A DNA stretch of 64,000 nt, from positions 3,534,001 through 3,598,000 of the forward strand of contig NC_064655.1 of NCBI RefSeq assembly GCF_001723175.1, given 5' to 3'. The stretch is from Penicillium oxalicum. Its lineage: Eukaryota; Ascomycota; Eurotiomycetes; Eurotiales; Aspergillaceae. Positions 22,746 through 33,622 of the stretch are shown one piece after another. The notes beneath the pieces were generated by a model. That model was not told the origin of the DNA and made no database searches. It was given only the letters and a program-made list of their open reading frames with translations. Positions within the stretch are counted from its first letter, which is position 1. The number at the start of each line of letters is the position of its first letter. The translations under genes were made by a program, and so were the position numbers.

Positions 22746-25631
22746 ATGCCTCGCTCTGTGCCTCAAGTGAGCTCTGCCTCGCGCGAGCAGAATGAAGACG
22801 ACGCCGAACTCCCCGCGCTGTCGTCCCGCACCGCGCCCCCTTCTCCAACTGCATACCGCCGTTCCCAAAGCTACCTCTCCGAGCCGCACACCGGCTACCA
22901 GTCCCTCGAGTCGCATTTTGAAGTTGGTGAGACCACCAGTTTGCTGGGAGGTGAGTCTCAGCGCCAAGCACCTCGGCGGTCCTATACCAGCACATCCGGT
23001 GTATCGGGCCCGGATTCTCTCCGCTATCTGTTGACGGCAGGAAGTCTGCGTCGCACTGCCCATCACAGCCGGACAAACTCCCAGGCGAAACGGTTCAGCC
23101 GCCGGGGAAGTTTAGGCGAGGGTGCGCAGACGCAACAGCAGAGCCGGCCGCCCTCGACCAAAGATGGACTGACCGCTTCTTCATTCCTCGACGAGCGCAC
23201 GTGGTACGACCAATTTACCTCCACCGACTGGGTACATGACAGCATTGCCGATGGAGCCCGACTTCGGCAGCTACGACAACGTAAGGATGTACGCGGGCGG
23301 CTTTTGGCATGGTTTGATGGAGCGCAAGGCTGGGTCCTCGTGGCGGTGATCGGATGTATCACCGCGGCGATCGCCTACTTTGTCGATATTACAGAGCGAT
23401 CGATCTTTGACATGAAATTGGGCTACTGTTCGGGCGATTTCTTTGCCAGCAAGAGCGAGTGCTGTGGGGAGGGCGCCACATGCACCGATTGGCGGTCGTG
23501 GTCACAAATATTTCACGCCTCCGGCAGCGGAAATCAATGGGTTGACTTTGCCCTGTTCATTGCTTGGGTCGTTGGGCTCGCCATGATCTCATGTGCGCTC
23601 ACACTGCTGACCAAGACCGTGGTGCCCTCGTCGATCTCATTGACGACGCTGGATGAGAACCTCGGTGCTGAGGCGCGTGGTGCCAAGCGGAGCTCCGTGC
23701 TGAGATTTTTGGATCCCCCGCATCCCTGATCAGTCCGCATGGAACATTGCCCCACGACCCCCCACGCCCGGCGATGATTTACTACTCTGCTGCCGGCAGT
23801 GGAGTGGCGGAAGTCAAAGTCATCAACAGTGGATTTGTGCTGCACGGTTACTTGGGTTTGAAAACACTCGTGGTCAAGACAGTTGCATTGATCTTTAGCG
23901 TTTCGTCGGGTCTCAGTCTCGGCAAAGAAGGCCCGTATGTGCATATTGCGACCTGTGTCGGTAACATCTGCTGTCGAATCTTCTCGAAATATAACCACAA
24001 CGACGGCAAACGCCGCCGTGAGGTGCTCAGTGCCAGCGCGGCGAGTGGTGTCGCTGTTGCGTTTGGTGCCCCCATCGGTGGAGTTTTGTTCAGTCTAGAG
24101 GAGGTCAGCTATTACTTTCCACCCAAGACCTTGTTCCGGACGTTCTTTTGCTGCATTGCCGCTGCGTTGTCCTTGAAATTCCTGAATCCATATGGCACGG
24201 GCAAGATCGTTCTGTTTCAAGTGCGCTACAGCACGGACTGGGAGATTTTCGAGATCATCATCTTCATGTTCCTCGGTGTTCTTGGCGGTGCTCTGGGCGC
24301 GCTATTCATCAAAGCTTCAAGCTGGTGGGCGCGCACGTTTCGTCGAATCGACGCTATCAAACGTTGGCCGATGCTCGAGGTCTTCCTCGTCGCCCTGCTT
24401 ACGGGTGTGGTGAGCTTCTGGAACCGATACACCAAGTTGCCCGTCACCGAGCTGCTCCTTGAGCTTGCCAGCCCATGTGAAGGTGAATCGTGGTCGAGCA
24501 CTGGGCTGTGTCCCAGCGAAGACGGGATTGTGGAGATTATCCAGTATCTGGTCGTGGCCTTTGTGATTAAGAGTCTCCTCACCGTTATTACCTTTGGTAT
24601 CAAGCTACCCGCTGGCATCTACGTGCCGTCAATGGTTGTGGGTGGTTTGATGGGGCGCATTGTCGGGCATTCTGTACAGTACTGGGTTGCGAAGAATCCA
24701 ACCTTCTTCCTGTTCGACGCGTGCCCCAATGTGGCGGGGATGGAATCATGTGTCACCCCCGGTGTCTATGCCATGGTCGCAGCCGGTGCCACCATGTGCG
24801 GCGTCACCCGCCTGTCGGTCACTCTTGCGGTCATCCTTTTCGAATTGACTGGCAGCTTGGATCACGTGTTGCCGTTCTCCCTGTCTGTGCTGTGTGCCAA
24901 GTGGACCGCAGACGCCTTGGAACCACGAAGCATCTATGTAAGACGATCCACCTTGGCGATGGAATTTTGAGATGGAGTGGTGAACATTGAAACACTGACA
25001 TATTCCAGGACCTTTTGACTGATATGAACTCCTACCCCTTCCTCGATAATAAACTACAACCTCTCACCGACGCTGAGCTGGGTGACATTGTCCGTCCGCC
25101 TCACCGAGGGCGGATCATTGACATCACCAACTCGGCCTTTGTCCCCGCAACTGAGCTCCGTCGAAAGCTCGAGCATCTTCTGATGGGGGGTGAGCTGGAT
25201 AGCGGCTTGCCCATTCTTCGCGATGGTGTACTGACCGGTCTCATTCCGGCGCCCGACCTCGAATTCGCGCTCGACTCCCTTGGTGAGCAGGAAGACAACA
25301 CTCATTGTCTGATGGCCATGGATGCTTCGATCGCTGTCTATGATAGCGAAAACGAGAATGTGGTGCAGGAGGATTTCACTCGATTCATTGATCCGGTAGG
25401 TCCATGCGTCCCTCATTGGCAGACGCCATCTCGAGGGGCTTGGCTAATTGATCACTTTCGTCCGGACAGGCACCCATTTCCCTCGACGTGCATTCGCCCA
25501 TCGATCTTGTTTATCAATGTTTCGCCAAGCTCGGTTTGCGATATCTATGCGTCTTGCAGAACGGCCAGTATGCAGGATTGGTGCACAAGAAGGCCTTTGT
25601 GAAGTATATGAAAGAGCATGAGAAAGAATGA
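22746..25631 (+). CDS. CLC-family chloride/proton antiporter, with an apparent frameshift
   Basis: Exons are 22746-24937, 25009-25395 and 25470-25631. The protein would be about 913 aa if one base were restored near 23715-23719. The cytosolic N-terminus (about 190 aa) is Ser-rich. The transmembrane core has the CLC signatures GSGVAE, GKEGPYVH (external gating glutamate) and KLPAGIYVPS. The second, proton-transfer glutamate is present in GVLFSLEEVSYYFP, as in ClC-3/4/5, so it is more likely an antiporter than a channel. C-terminal CBS domains follow (exons 2-3, ending KYMKEHEKE). It probably works in endosomal, vacuolar or Golgi membranes. The frame breaks between RFLDPP (frame ending at 23729) and the frame that continues into YYSAAGSG. 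No GT-AG intron with a good donor repairs this (see findings). Confidence 0.9.
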
Positions 25632-26140
25632 GTGACGAGCGAGCTCTCTTTTGCATTTCTCGGCTATGATCTTGACCTGATTGATAGCGTCCCACGTTTG
25701 CATGTATGTATGTTTGTCTTCGTTGTTTCGGCCTTGCCATTGCTTCGGTATTTCGTGTGCCGTTTTTTGTTCCCTCTCTCGCGGCTCGTCTTCCTCTCGG
25801 GTCCTGATTCGCTCCTGGGCGATCTTTTTTTTTCTCGTTTGATTGTGACTCTCCTTTTGGCTCCCAGGTTGCTAGGGGCTGCATCGGTGGGCGTTGTCTC
25901 TGCCGTTCGGTGGTATATTCCCCGTTCCGATTGGACATTCTGCATCTGGCATTTGCATATACCTTCCACTATTCTAATCTTCCGAACCACCTGGAAGCAT
26001 GGCATCATGTTTTCACTGCTTACGAATTACGAGACTTTTTCCAAAAACATGTTCATTTCATCGAAATTCTAGCCATGTGTAGATGACAGCGCGCATCTGG
26101 CGGCTCCAGTAAAATGATGGCATCACCCTCTATTGACGGG

Positions 26141-26215
26141 ACGGAGTGGCCGAGTTGACTGTGCTTACGCTGCAGGGGTCGCAAATACCACTGGTCATCT
26201 GACCCCCCGGCTCCA
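26141..26215 (+). pseudogene. Possible degenerate tRNA (Leu/Ser-like) relic
   Basis: The segment starts GACGGAGTGGCCGAGTTG, which matches the acceptor stem and A box of Leu-type tRNAs. A GGGTCGCAAATACC stretch loosely resembles a B box, and CTCCATC downstream pairs with GACGGAG at six of seven positions. I cannot form an anticodon arm with a T before a sensible anticodon, so it is at best a relic. Confidence 0.25.
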
Positions 26216-28866
26216 TCTGGCATCGACCTAAGACGGGTAGTAGTGATTGAATATCAGTATTCCTCGCTGACGTAGTACCACGGTTGGACTACATGATAGT
26301 ACAGCGGATGGACTCCCAATCTCAATGGGCGAATTTCCAAACGAACCAGCAAAACTTCTATGCCGGCGGACAATCCACGAAGATGTCAAGAATTCTTAGG
26401 TTTAAGCAGGCTCTTCGATCAACATTGTTGTCGAATCCGATATCAATCTAGAGGGAAAAGTCTTTAATCCCTTGTGACTGGATAATTACAACCTCTTGTT
26501 TGCGAAGGAGACATGGAGGTCCTTCCGTAGGATGCATGCGATCCTGCTACATGTGTCTCGGGCAAGAAAGAAGAGGCTTTGGAGGTAGGCTATTCAAGCA
26601 AGTACATTTCTTGTGTTGGGGCCACGGCAATTCTTGTACGTATGGACCAATGACGCAGGTTTCGAAATACAGCGGGGATCAATCCATTATATTAGGAGAT
26701 GAAACCACCCAAATACCAGAGTGTCAAAGCCATCAGATTCTTCCCAGTGAATGACTCGACATCGAAAGGGGGTTATCGAGGTAGATGGAATTCAAATCCC
26801 AGCACAGTCGGGTCAATGGAAGGAGGAGGGCATTGGCGGTAGCAAATTGAAAGTCCGTACATCAGATAGCACTGTTCGGTACCATCCCGCTTCCCTGGCA
26901 AAACGGATATCCGTAACTTCCAAGATCTTCTCTCTCTAGGTCTCTCCGCAAGGAACTCCTTTTTGTCCAGGTAAACGGGTACTTTTGTCCGCCGCGATCA
27001 GAGTCACACTACTGTGCTATCTTTCCATTTACCTTTGAAGAGCTTGTAAGTCCTTGGCTTTCCACGTGCCTGGGTACCTCGTTCAGTCCCAGCCCCCCCT
27101 ACCCTGTTCCAACCTTCTTTTTTTTTTTTACCGTTTTGTGAAAAGGGGGGGATACCCCCGACTATCCATTCCCCGGGATCTCGAATGAGCCCTTGATTCG
27201 TTTACCTCCTTTTCTGGGGTCCAAGATAGAAATTTATACCCAGGGTGGGGGGGGAGTCGAGAATCTTGGAGCGCGCCGATTTCGGTGGACATGCTGGCTT
27301 GGCTTCAATTTTCGAGACGGATTCCGGATTATTAGGCCCCTGGTTGGTCTGCGGCTCGTTGCTCCCCCCCAGAGCACCGGCCATCAATATGTACCAGGTA
27401 CCACCCAGTCCAGTAGCTGTAGTCATGTTGGTTTCCCTCATGTGTAGGGCTACCCCATGGAAGTTTGTAATGAAGCACTGTGGGATGTACTCATGTACCT
27501 GGTGTCTGGAACTTACTAGTTGATGATTTTCACTGGATGGATTAAAGTGGCATGCGCCCGGGTCCACGGAAGAGCTGTCTCCTCTCTTGCGTTCTTCATT
27601 CACAGGATGCACATGCTACAAATGTAGAGATACTTATACTGTACATACACGATACAACGGAATATACTATGATGCACGCCACAATCCAGTCGGTGAGTGC
27701 TGTACATGATGCAACATCATATGGATGTCGCATAAGCCCATGGAATACCCCAATGGAAAGATTTCAGCATTTTCCACGAGAGGGCAGGAAGAGAAAGGCA
27801 AAAAAAGGATGATTATGATCAAAAAAAAGAGTGCAAGTTTTACTCGCAAAACACTAGTGATGAAGTGATCATAAAAGAATATCCTTATTTCCAATTTGAC
27901 CGACGTCGTTACGGTTCCAATCCAAAACACTAAAAAAACACGCCAGTTTTATCCTGTCCTTTCGCCCGTCGGGTTCAGCAGAGCCGCCGCTCGACATGAA
28001 CTACCAACACCGGTCTCAGTCATTCCTGAGTCGCGTACACACTCTAAGGGGTGGGTTCGCGGTAAGGGATAAGCCCTTCCATTTACTCAGGCCCCATAGC
28101 CGTTCGATTGGGTGGCTCAAAAGAGTTTCCGGGAACAGGATGCGCCATCCTCGGACAGGGAGAGAAGCAAAAAAGAAAAGAAAAGCTTTTCTCTCCACCG
28201 TGGATACTTGGTAAGCTGGAAGTTCCATATACGGGGAAGATCCATACACTGCCCTCAATATGCATGTACAATGAACCATTTGACACATGTCTGTCAGTTG
28301 GGGTCAGTTCTGTACGCATACCCAGACAGAGAGAGAGAGAAAGAGTCTGGGGAAAGTAGAGGATCCTCGTTGCTATTTGGTTTGCCTCCCAAGGCTCACT
28401 CCACTTGGATCACGACTCCACTCTCCACTCTCCCCGGGCCGCACTTCAGGCGTGGGACGGGGGCGTTGTCACGGGGTCAATTGGACAGGGATCTGGAACC
28501 ATTCGATCAACGACTGTGATGCACCTTCGCTTATATCCTAATGCCTGATGTGGCGGCAGTCCGACTGCCGAGAGTCTGAAGGGATGAAGCGGTTAGCAAA
28601 AGAGAGCCTCGGATCTTCTCTGAGCTTGATTTGTGCATTGCACCAAGTCCGTGGAAGGTACATTCATCAGCCGGTCCGATTGGGTCCCCTGGTCATCGCG
28701 AGACTCTATATGACTGATTCGTCTGAATCATGATCACAATCGAGGCCTCAACTTCCAGAGCTTGAGCTGAGATCTATTACTTCTAGAATTGGAGGAAATG
28801 AGAGGGGCCCAGGCCAGGTGTTGGGCTCTATAGTTTTCCTCTACGCTTAGATTCCACGTGATTTCT

Positions 28867-28883
28867 CCCCCCCCCCCCCCCCC
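28867..28883. repeat. C17 homopolymer
   Basis: A run of 17 C followed by T-rich sequence in the gene-free region. Confidence 0.9.
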
Positions 28884-30063
28884 TTTCCTTTGCTTTTTTT
28901 TTCTTTTTCTCTGATTAGGATGTTTGGTTTGAAAGGTAACGATCAGTGCAGGGGCGTGTCATCTGACACTTCCGGATGTGTCTCGGTCAAGCACTTCGGA
29001 GGTTGTGTCTGCGTCCGAGAAGTTTGCGATCCTTGTGTTTGAGATTAAACGGGATCCTGGCTTGCCGCGAAAAAATGATCCGATCGACAGAGTCTTCATC
29101 GCGTTGGCTGTTCACACAAATCTAGATGTGAAGTAAGTCCTCCGAAGGATGACGGCCTGTCATCTGCAATTCTCGGACACCGATGTCAGACCCGGACTGA
29201 AAATTTATGTTTTCCGTTGCGCGCGAGAATATTTTGGCATACCTCATATCACACATCGATTCTCTATTCTCTTTTCTCTATTCTCTGCCAGTCATTCTCC
29301 ATGGAAGTCAACTTGGACACAGCCATTGGAGGGATGGAAAGCCTGGACCCCTTCCCACCTACCTTCTGAGGCATGGTAGACGACTCTCACCGATCTTTTA
29401 TCGGACATTCTTAGGGCTACCCGTCAGGAGAGTTGATTTTCTTTTTTTGCTTTTTTTTTTTTTCAAACATTTGTTTTTCTCTATCCTATTCGGCACTTTA
29501 TCCCCCGGCTCAAATTTCTCCCCCTTTATCTTGTCTCGGATCTTGGCACAAGATTTTAGGGCTTGGATCTCCTACAGTACAGCACGGAGCTGGAGCACTA
29601 GTTGTATGCCTGGCTGAACCTAAGAAAAAAAATTTAAAGATTTCAGGTACTTTTTCAAGCGCAGACCGATGATCCAGTCCCTTTCCACCAGCAGGAATGT
29701 GCACATGACCCCAGCCCGATTCAGATCGGATCCACTTACCCGCCGTTTCCGGCTGCAGTTGAGCTTTGTTCTCCGCAGTACTTCATGTACATGATCAGGT
29801 ACAATTCATAGATAGGAGCCACCCAGTCTCAGTTTGGGTAGCAGGAGTGTACTCCTGCCAAGAATTCTAGTTCATTTCTAATTATCTTATTTTTAGCTAT
29901 CTGATTTTCATCATTGTTTGAGAATGAACATTTCCTCTTTTGGTAACAAAAATTGCTTTTTCCCTTTCTTTTGACCAAAAAAAAAATAATATCACACTCC
30001 AGTCTCCGGTGAGGACATTGCGGTGAGCAAAGAGTCGCTCACAGCTCTTCTCTTTCCAGATAC

Positions 30064-30071
30064 TTATATCT
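30064..30071 (+). promoter_or_regulatory. TATA-like element upstream of SDR gene
   Basis: TTATATCT lies about 185 bp upstream of the ATG at 30252 and is followed by a CT-rich leader, as in well-expressed fungal genes. Confidence 0.4.
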
Positions 30072-30251
30072 TGGTCTCGCGCCCTGCTCCGGAGACCGAC
30101 GTCCCATTCTCAATCATTCCTCCCATCTCATCTTGATACCCGTCTCATTTTTCCTCGCCATACACCGTATTCCTTAGTCTCTGACCTTCCTGACGCTTCT
30201 CATCGACCCTCTACTTACCGAACGACCCTCATTTACATACACACCCACAAA

Positions 30252-31334
30252 ATGTCTCTGGCTCGCCAATTCCTTCGCACCTGCCGGGCAGGCCAAAATA
30301 CTCTCCCCACTGTTTCTCGAGTCCCCATCAATCACTTCTCGACCACCCGTGCAAACCGCCTTCACAATACCGACCAAAAAAACCGCATCCCGGAAAAAGA
30401 AGTCCCCGTCACAGACTACGATGCTGGTCACAGCTCTGCTCATAAGCGCACCCTCCCCGTCAACCACAGCACGCTTCGCGACACATCGTCAATGTGGCCA
30501 GACGCCGAGGCCGTGGACCCTCTCACCCGTGATGTGTACGAGCAGATGCCCAAGACCATGCGCAATATGAGTCTATTCGGCAAGACTGTCATCATCACCG
30601 GTGGAGCTCGTGGCCTGGGCAACCACATGGCTCGCGCTTGTGCCGAAGCCGGTGCTAAGAACCTGGTCATCTTCGATGCGAACCAGGAGCTCGGTGACGA
30701 GGCTGCCGCTGAGCTTCACGACAAGACTGGCCTCCCCATCTCCTTCTACCGCGTTGACGTACGGGATGCAGGCGCCATTACCGCTTCTGTAGAGGCTTGT
30801 GTGGAGAAGTACGGAGTCCCCGATGTGCTGATCAACTCTGCCGGTATCGCCGACTCCAACATCAAGGCGGAGACTTACGATGTTGCCATGTTCCGCCGTC
30901 TGATTGACATCAACCTCACGGGCTCCTTCCTCATGTCCCAGGCGGTGGGCCGGACGATGATTGCGGCTGGAAAGCCGGGTAGCATCATCCTGGTAGCTTC
31001 CATGTCCGGCACCATTGTCAACTACCCTCAAGAGCAGAGCTGCTACAATGCCTCCAAGGCCGGTGTCATCCAATTGGCCAAGTCACTCGCGGCGGAGTGG
31101 GCCAAGAATGAGATCCGAGTCAACTGTATCTCTCCCGGATACATGGACACTGCCTTGAACCGGGTGCCCGCCCTGGAAGCGCAAAAGAAGATCTGGAAGT
31201 CCTTGACTCCCCAGAACCGCCTGGGGAATGTTGATGAGCTCAACGGTCTCTGTGTGTTCCTGGGCTCGGACTCATCCAAGTTCATGACGGGTGCCAACTG
31301 CATCATTGACGGTGGATACACCTGCTACTGAGCC
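30252..31334 (+). CDS. Mitochondrial-type short-chain dehydrogenase (polyol dehydrogenase-like)
   Basis: A single-exon gene of 359 aa ending with TGA. The first 35 or so residues are basic and hydroxylated without acids (MSLARQFLRTCRAG...), a likely mitochondrial presequence. About 70 less conserved residues follow before the Rossmann domain. The cofactor motif TGGARGLG is at 116-123, NSAG at 195-198, and the catalytic Ser252, Tyr265 and Lys269 are all present (YNASK). The closing IDGGYTCY matches the C-terminus of fungal D-arabinitol 2-dehydrogenase and sorbose reductase-like SDRs. It probably oxidises a polyol or reduces a ketose with NAD(P). Which substrate it uses cannot be decided from sequence. 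The gene is convergent with DHFR. Confidence 0.9.
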
Positions 31335-32087
31335 GAATTAAAGAAAAAAAAGGTATAAGATGATTCCCAGGCGTGACGGCATGGTGTTGGTGGTTCTCTC
31401 ACATATAATAACCAAGACGGATATTTGGGGGTTGGTATTTCTTGGTCTAAAAGTGGTCGACCCTCAGGTTCACCTTGGATAGACCTGAGTCTTGGAAGAT
31501 CTGTTTTCTCACTTCATTCGTGTTGGCGTTTCATTCAGCTTTGCAATATTTTGTCCACTTTTGATATTCGTTTTTTGGCTTGTTGAGTCATTCAGGAAGA
31601 TATAGATGATTATACCGCGGATAGACGTCAAATCTGATTTATTTCATCGCCCCACTGCATCCACTTTTCCTTCAGCCGTCAGAACCCGCTCATCTACCCG
31701 CACGCCTGACGCTAGATGATCCGGCCCATCGGAGAGGCCCGTCTGTGGAAGCATCGGGGAAGCGCTTGTGAGCGAAGTGAGCGAGTCGTCATAACCAGAA
31801 TGTGTAGTATCTTGACCAATCCTTCGTCTCATACGTCTTTGATCCGCTCTTTGGCCGATTGAGAAAAGAAAACATCCTTCAATAGGTGCCAACGGAAGCA
31901 ATGTGGTGACTGAAAAAGTTGGTGGAAGGCTAGAAGTCCAACTTGCAACGCAAGACCTCCGCCGAAATACAATCCGTCTCAGACGAAGAATGGAATGGTG
32001 AGGAATGATCTGCTCTTCGCCATGATTGGATTCAATATCCATGCACACCACCAGCTACTTATCAAACGCCTCTTTGCTTCTCGACAT
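31335..32087. other. Convergent intergenic region, SDR / DHFR
   Basis: About 750 bp between two stop codons. A 135-codon minus-strand frame at 31644-32051 has no recognisable features and is not called. Confidence 0.5.
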
Positions 32088-32954
32088 TCAATCGACTCTC
32101 TCGTACCCGACCATCTGCACCTCCACATCTCCATCACGAATCCATTCTCCCGTCACTTCCTCTCCCACCCATTCAGACACCTCCGAAGAAGAGACACATC
32201 TCCAACCCTGATCCGTCCCCAATCCCTCAACGGGAAAGAAAGTATCACACTCATACCCCTCCGTATCCGCACCGTCCTGACCCTCAATTCGTCGCACAAC
32301 ATTCGTCAACACAATCCTCACAGGCCTCCTCCGCCCCTGTTGATCCACCGCTTCCATCCGAGAAGCCAATCCGTAAATCTCTGCTCCCCCAATCACATAG
32401 ATTTTTCCCAATCGTCCTGCCTTTCCATAAAGCGCATCCAACTCCGATAACGCCGCGTCCAAGCTCGGCGCCACCAAGGCAGCGGTCTCTGGCTCGGGGG
32501 CGGGAGCCTCATTCGCAACCGCAGCTGCAACCGCGCCCGCAGCCTCGGCCTCGGCCTTGGCCTTGGCTTTGACTGTTTCAGCCATCTTGGCCTTGCGTGC
32601 CTCGAGATCTTTCATGACTTCATCGCGTACAGAGCCGGTGGTGTCTCGAGTCACGACCACACTGATTCGCTTGGCCAGGGGACGGAGGTGCTTGGGTACC
32701 GAGTAATAGGTTTTGCGACCCATGATGATAGCGTTGGTCGTGCCTCGAGCGGGCGCTCGCGAGGTGGCGCGCGCGAAGAAGGACATGTCGGTCTTGATGC
32801 GTGGCCAGGGCAGCGTTCCCTTCAGACCGATCCCGAGTCGTGTAGAGGCTTCATTGGGAGATGGTGAGGATGATGCGATGCGGACCGGAGTGGTGGCGAC
32901 GATGAGAGTGAGTGGGAGGGTGTGGTGTATTTGGTGCGTTGTCGAGGGTGACAT
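32088..32954 (-). CDS. Dihydrofolate reductase with low-complexity insertions
   Basis: A single-exon gene of 288 aa. DHFR makes tetrahydrofolate with NADPH for thymidylate, purine and methionine synthesis. Seen motifs: LTLIVATTP at the N-terminus, GIGLKGTLPWPRIKTDM with the substrate-binding acid Asp56, IMGRKTYYS at 77-85, and YVIGGAEIY at 186-194. Typical DHFRs are about 160-220 aa. The extra length comes from an insert after VATTP (about residues 24-39) and a Lys/Ala/Glu-rich insert at about 115-160. Fungal DHFRs of this order commonly carry inserts at the second site. I find no acceptor that would splice either one out. It is followed on the same strand, about 670 bp upstream, by Med22. 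Confidence 0.93.
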   Translation of the reverse strand: MSPSTTHQIHHTLPLTLIVATTPVRIASSSPSPNEASTRLGIGLKGTLPWPRIKTDMSFFARATSRAPARGTTNAIIMGRKTYYSVPKHLRPLAKRISVVVTRDTTGSVRDEVMKDLEARKAKMAETVKAKAKAEAEAAGAVAAAVANEAPAPEPETAALVAPSLDAALSELDALYGKAGRLGKIYVIGGAEIYGLASRMEAVDQQGRRRPVRIVLTNVVRRIEGQDGADTEGYECDTFFPVEGLGTDQGWRCVSSSEVSEWVGEEVTGEWIRDGDVEVQMVGYERVD

Positions 32955-33622
32955 TGTGAAATGGATTTGTCTGGACTTGGATGGCTTTTCGGGGTTACAG
33001 CTTGATGGGTAAGGGGCTTGGAACTCTGAAGGGATGATCTTGATTTACTGCCGAGGCGACGAGACAAATCGTTTCAGATTGACGGTCCCGGGAATCAATA
33101 CAGTAGTTGTAGTCGATGTGCGTCAAGATCAGCGTCGAGCTGCTAGACGCGCAAAGGTGGAGTTGCCAGACTTTGGGACGTGTTAAGCACACCGTCTTAT
33201 CGCCTTATCGCGTTTTTTCTTGGGGGTTCCGCGGCGCAATGCAGAGCGTTCCGCAAACCCGCTCTCGGGTGACCTTCTCGAATCAATTTATGGAGCGCTG
33301 GATGATGAGTGCTGAACAATTCGCCGACTAGTATCATATACACAATGACTAGAAAATCAAGTAATCAATGAACAACCCCATGATTTAAAAGCACAATCTA
33401 GTTCCAAAAAAAATTCATTGGACGGGACAGCATGTGGATATTTTAAAATATCCACGGGTATCTTGAAAATGCGATTCAACCCGAAAAACAAAACGCCCAA
33501 GAGTAAACCCCAAAGTCCCGAAACGCCATCATATCCGTACCCCAGACGGGGGAAAAAACAATTGAAAATCCTAATGCAGCAATGCAGCATTGACCCCTCT
33601 CCCCTGCAGAAATGCCGCGCAC
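32955..33622. other. Region between DHFR start and Med22 stop
   Basis: About 670 bp with the DHFR promoter and the Med22 3' UTR. It contains a 22 bp perfect palindrome at 33434-33455. No gene is seen. Confidence 0.5.
33434..33455. repeat. 22 bp perfect palindrome
   Basis: GTGGATATTTT followed directly by its exact reverse complement. It lies about 170 bp downstream of the Med22 stop codon (minus strand), likely in or just past its 3' UTR. Confidence 0.9.

Larger units (their letters stand above)
25632..30251. other. 4.6 kb region without recognisable genes
   Basis: The 3' UTR of the CLC gene lies at the start and the SDR promoter at the end. Between them are only short ORFs without family features, a C17 tract (28867-28883), T-rich runs and a tRNA-like fragment near 26141-26215. 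I see no terminal repeats or transposase remnant. Confidence 0.5.

Noticed and set aside
25632..26072. A 146-codon ORF just after the CLC stop
   Set aside because: It begins in the CLC 3' flank, is rich in Phe/Leu/Ser from T-rich DNA, and matches no family. Probably chance in a 3' UTR.
31644..32051. A 135-codon minus-strand ORF after DHFR
   Set aside because: No recognisable features, and it lies in the expected 3' UTR overlap of two convergent genes.
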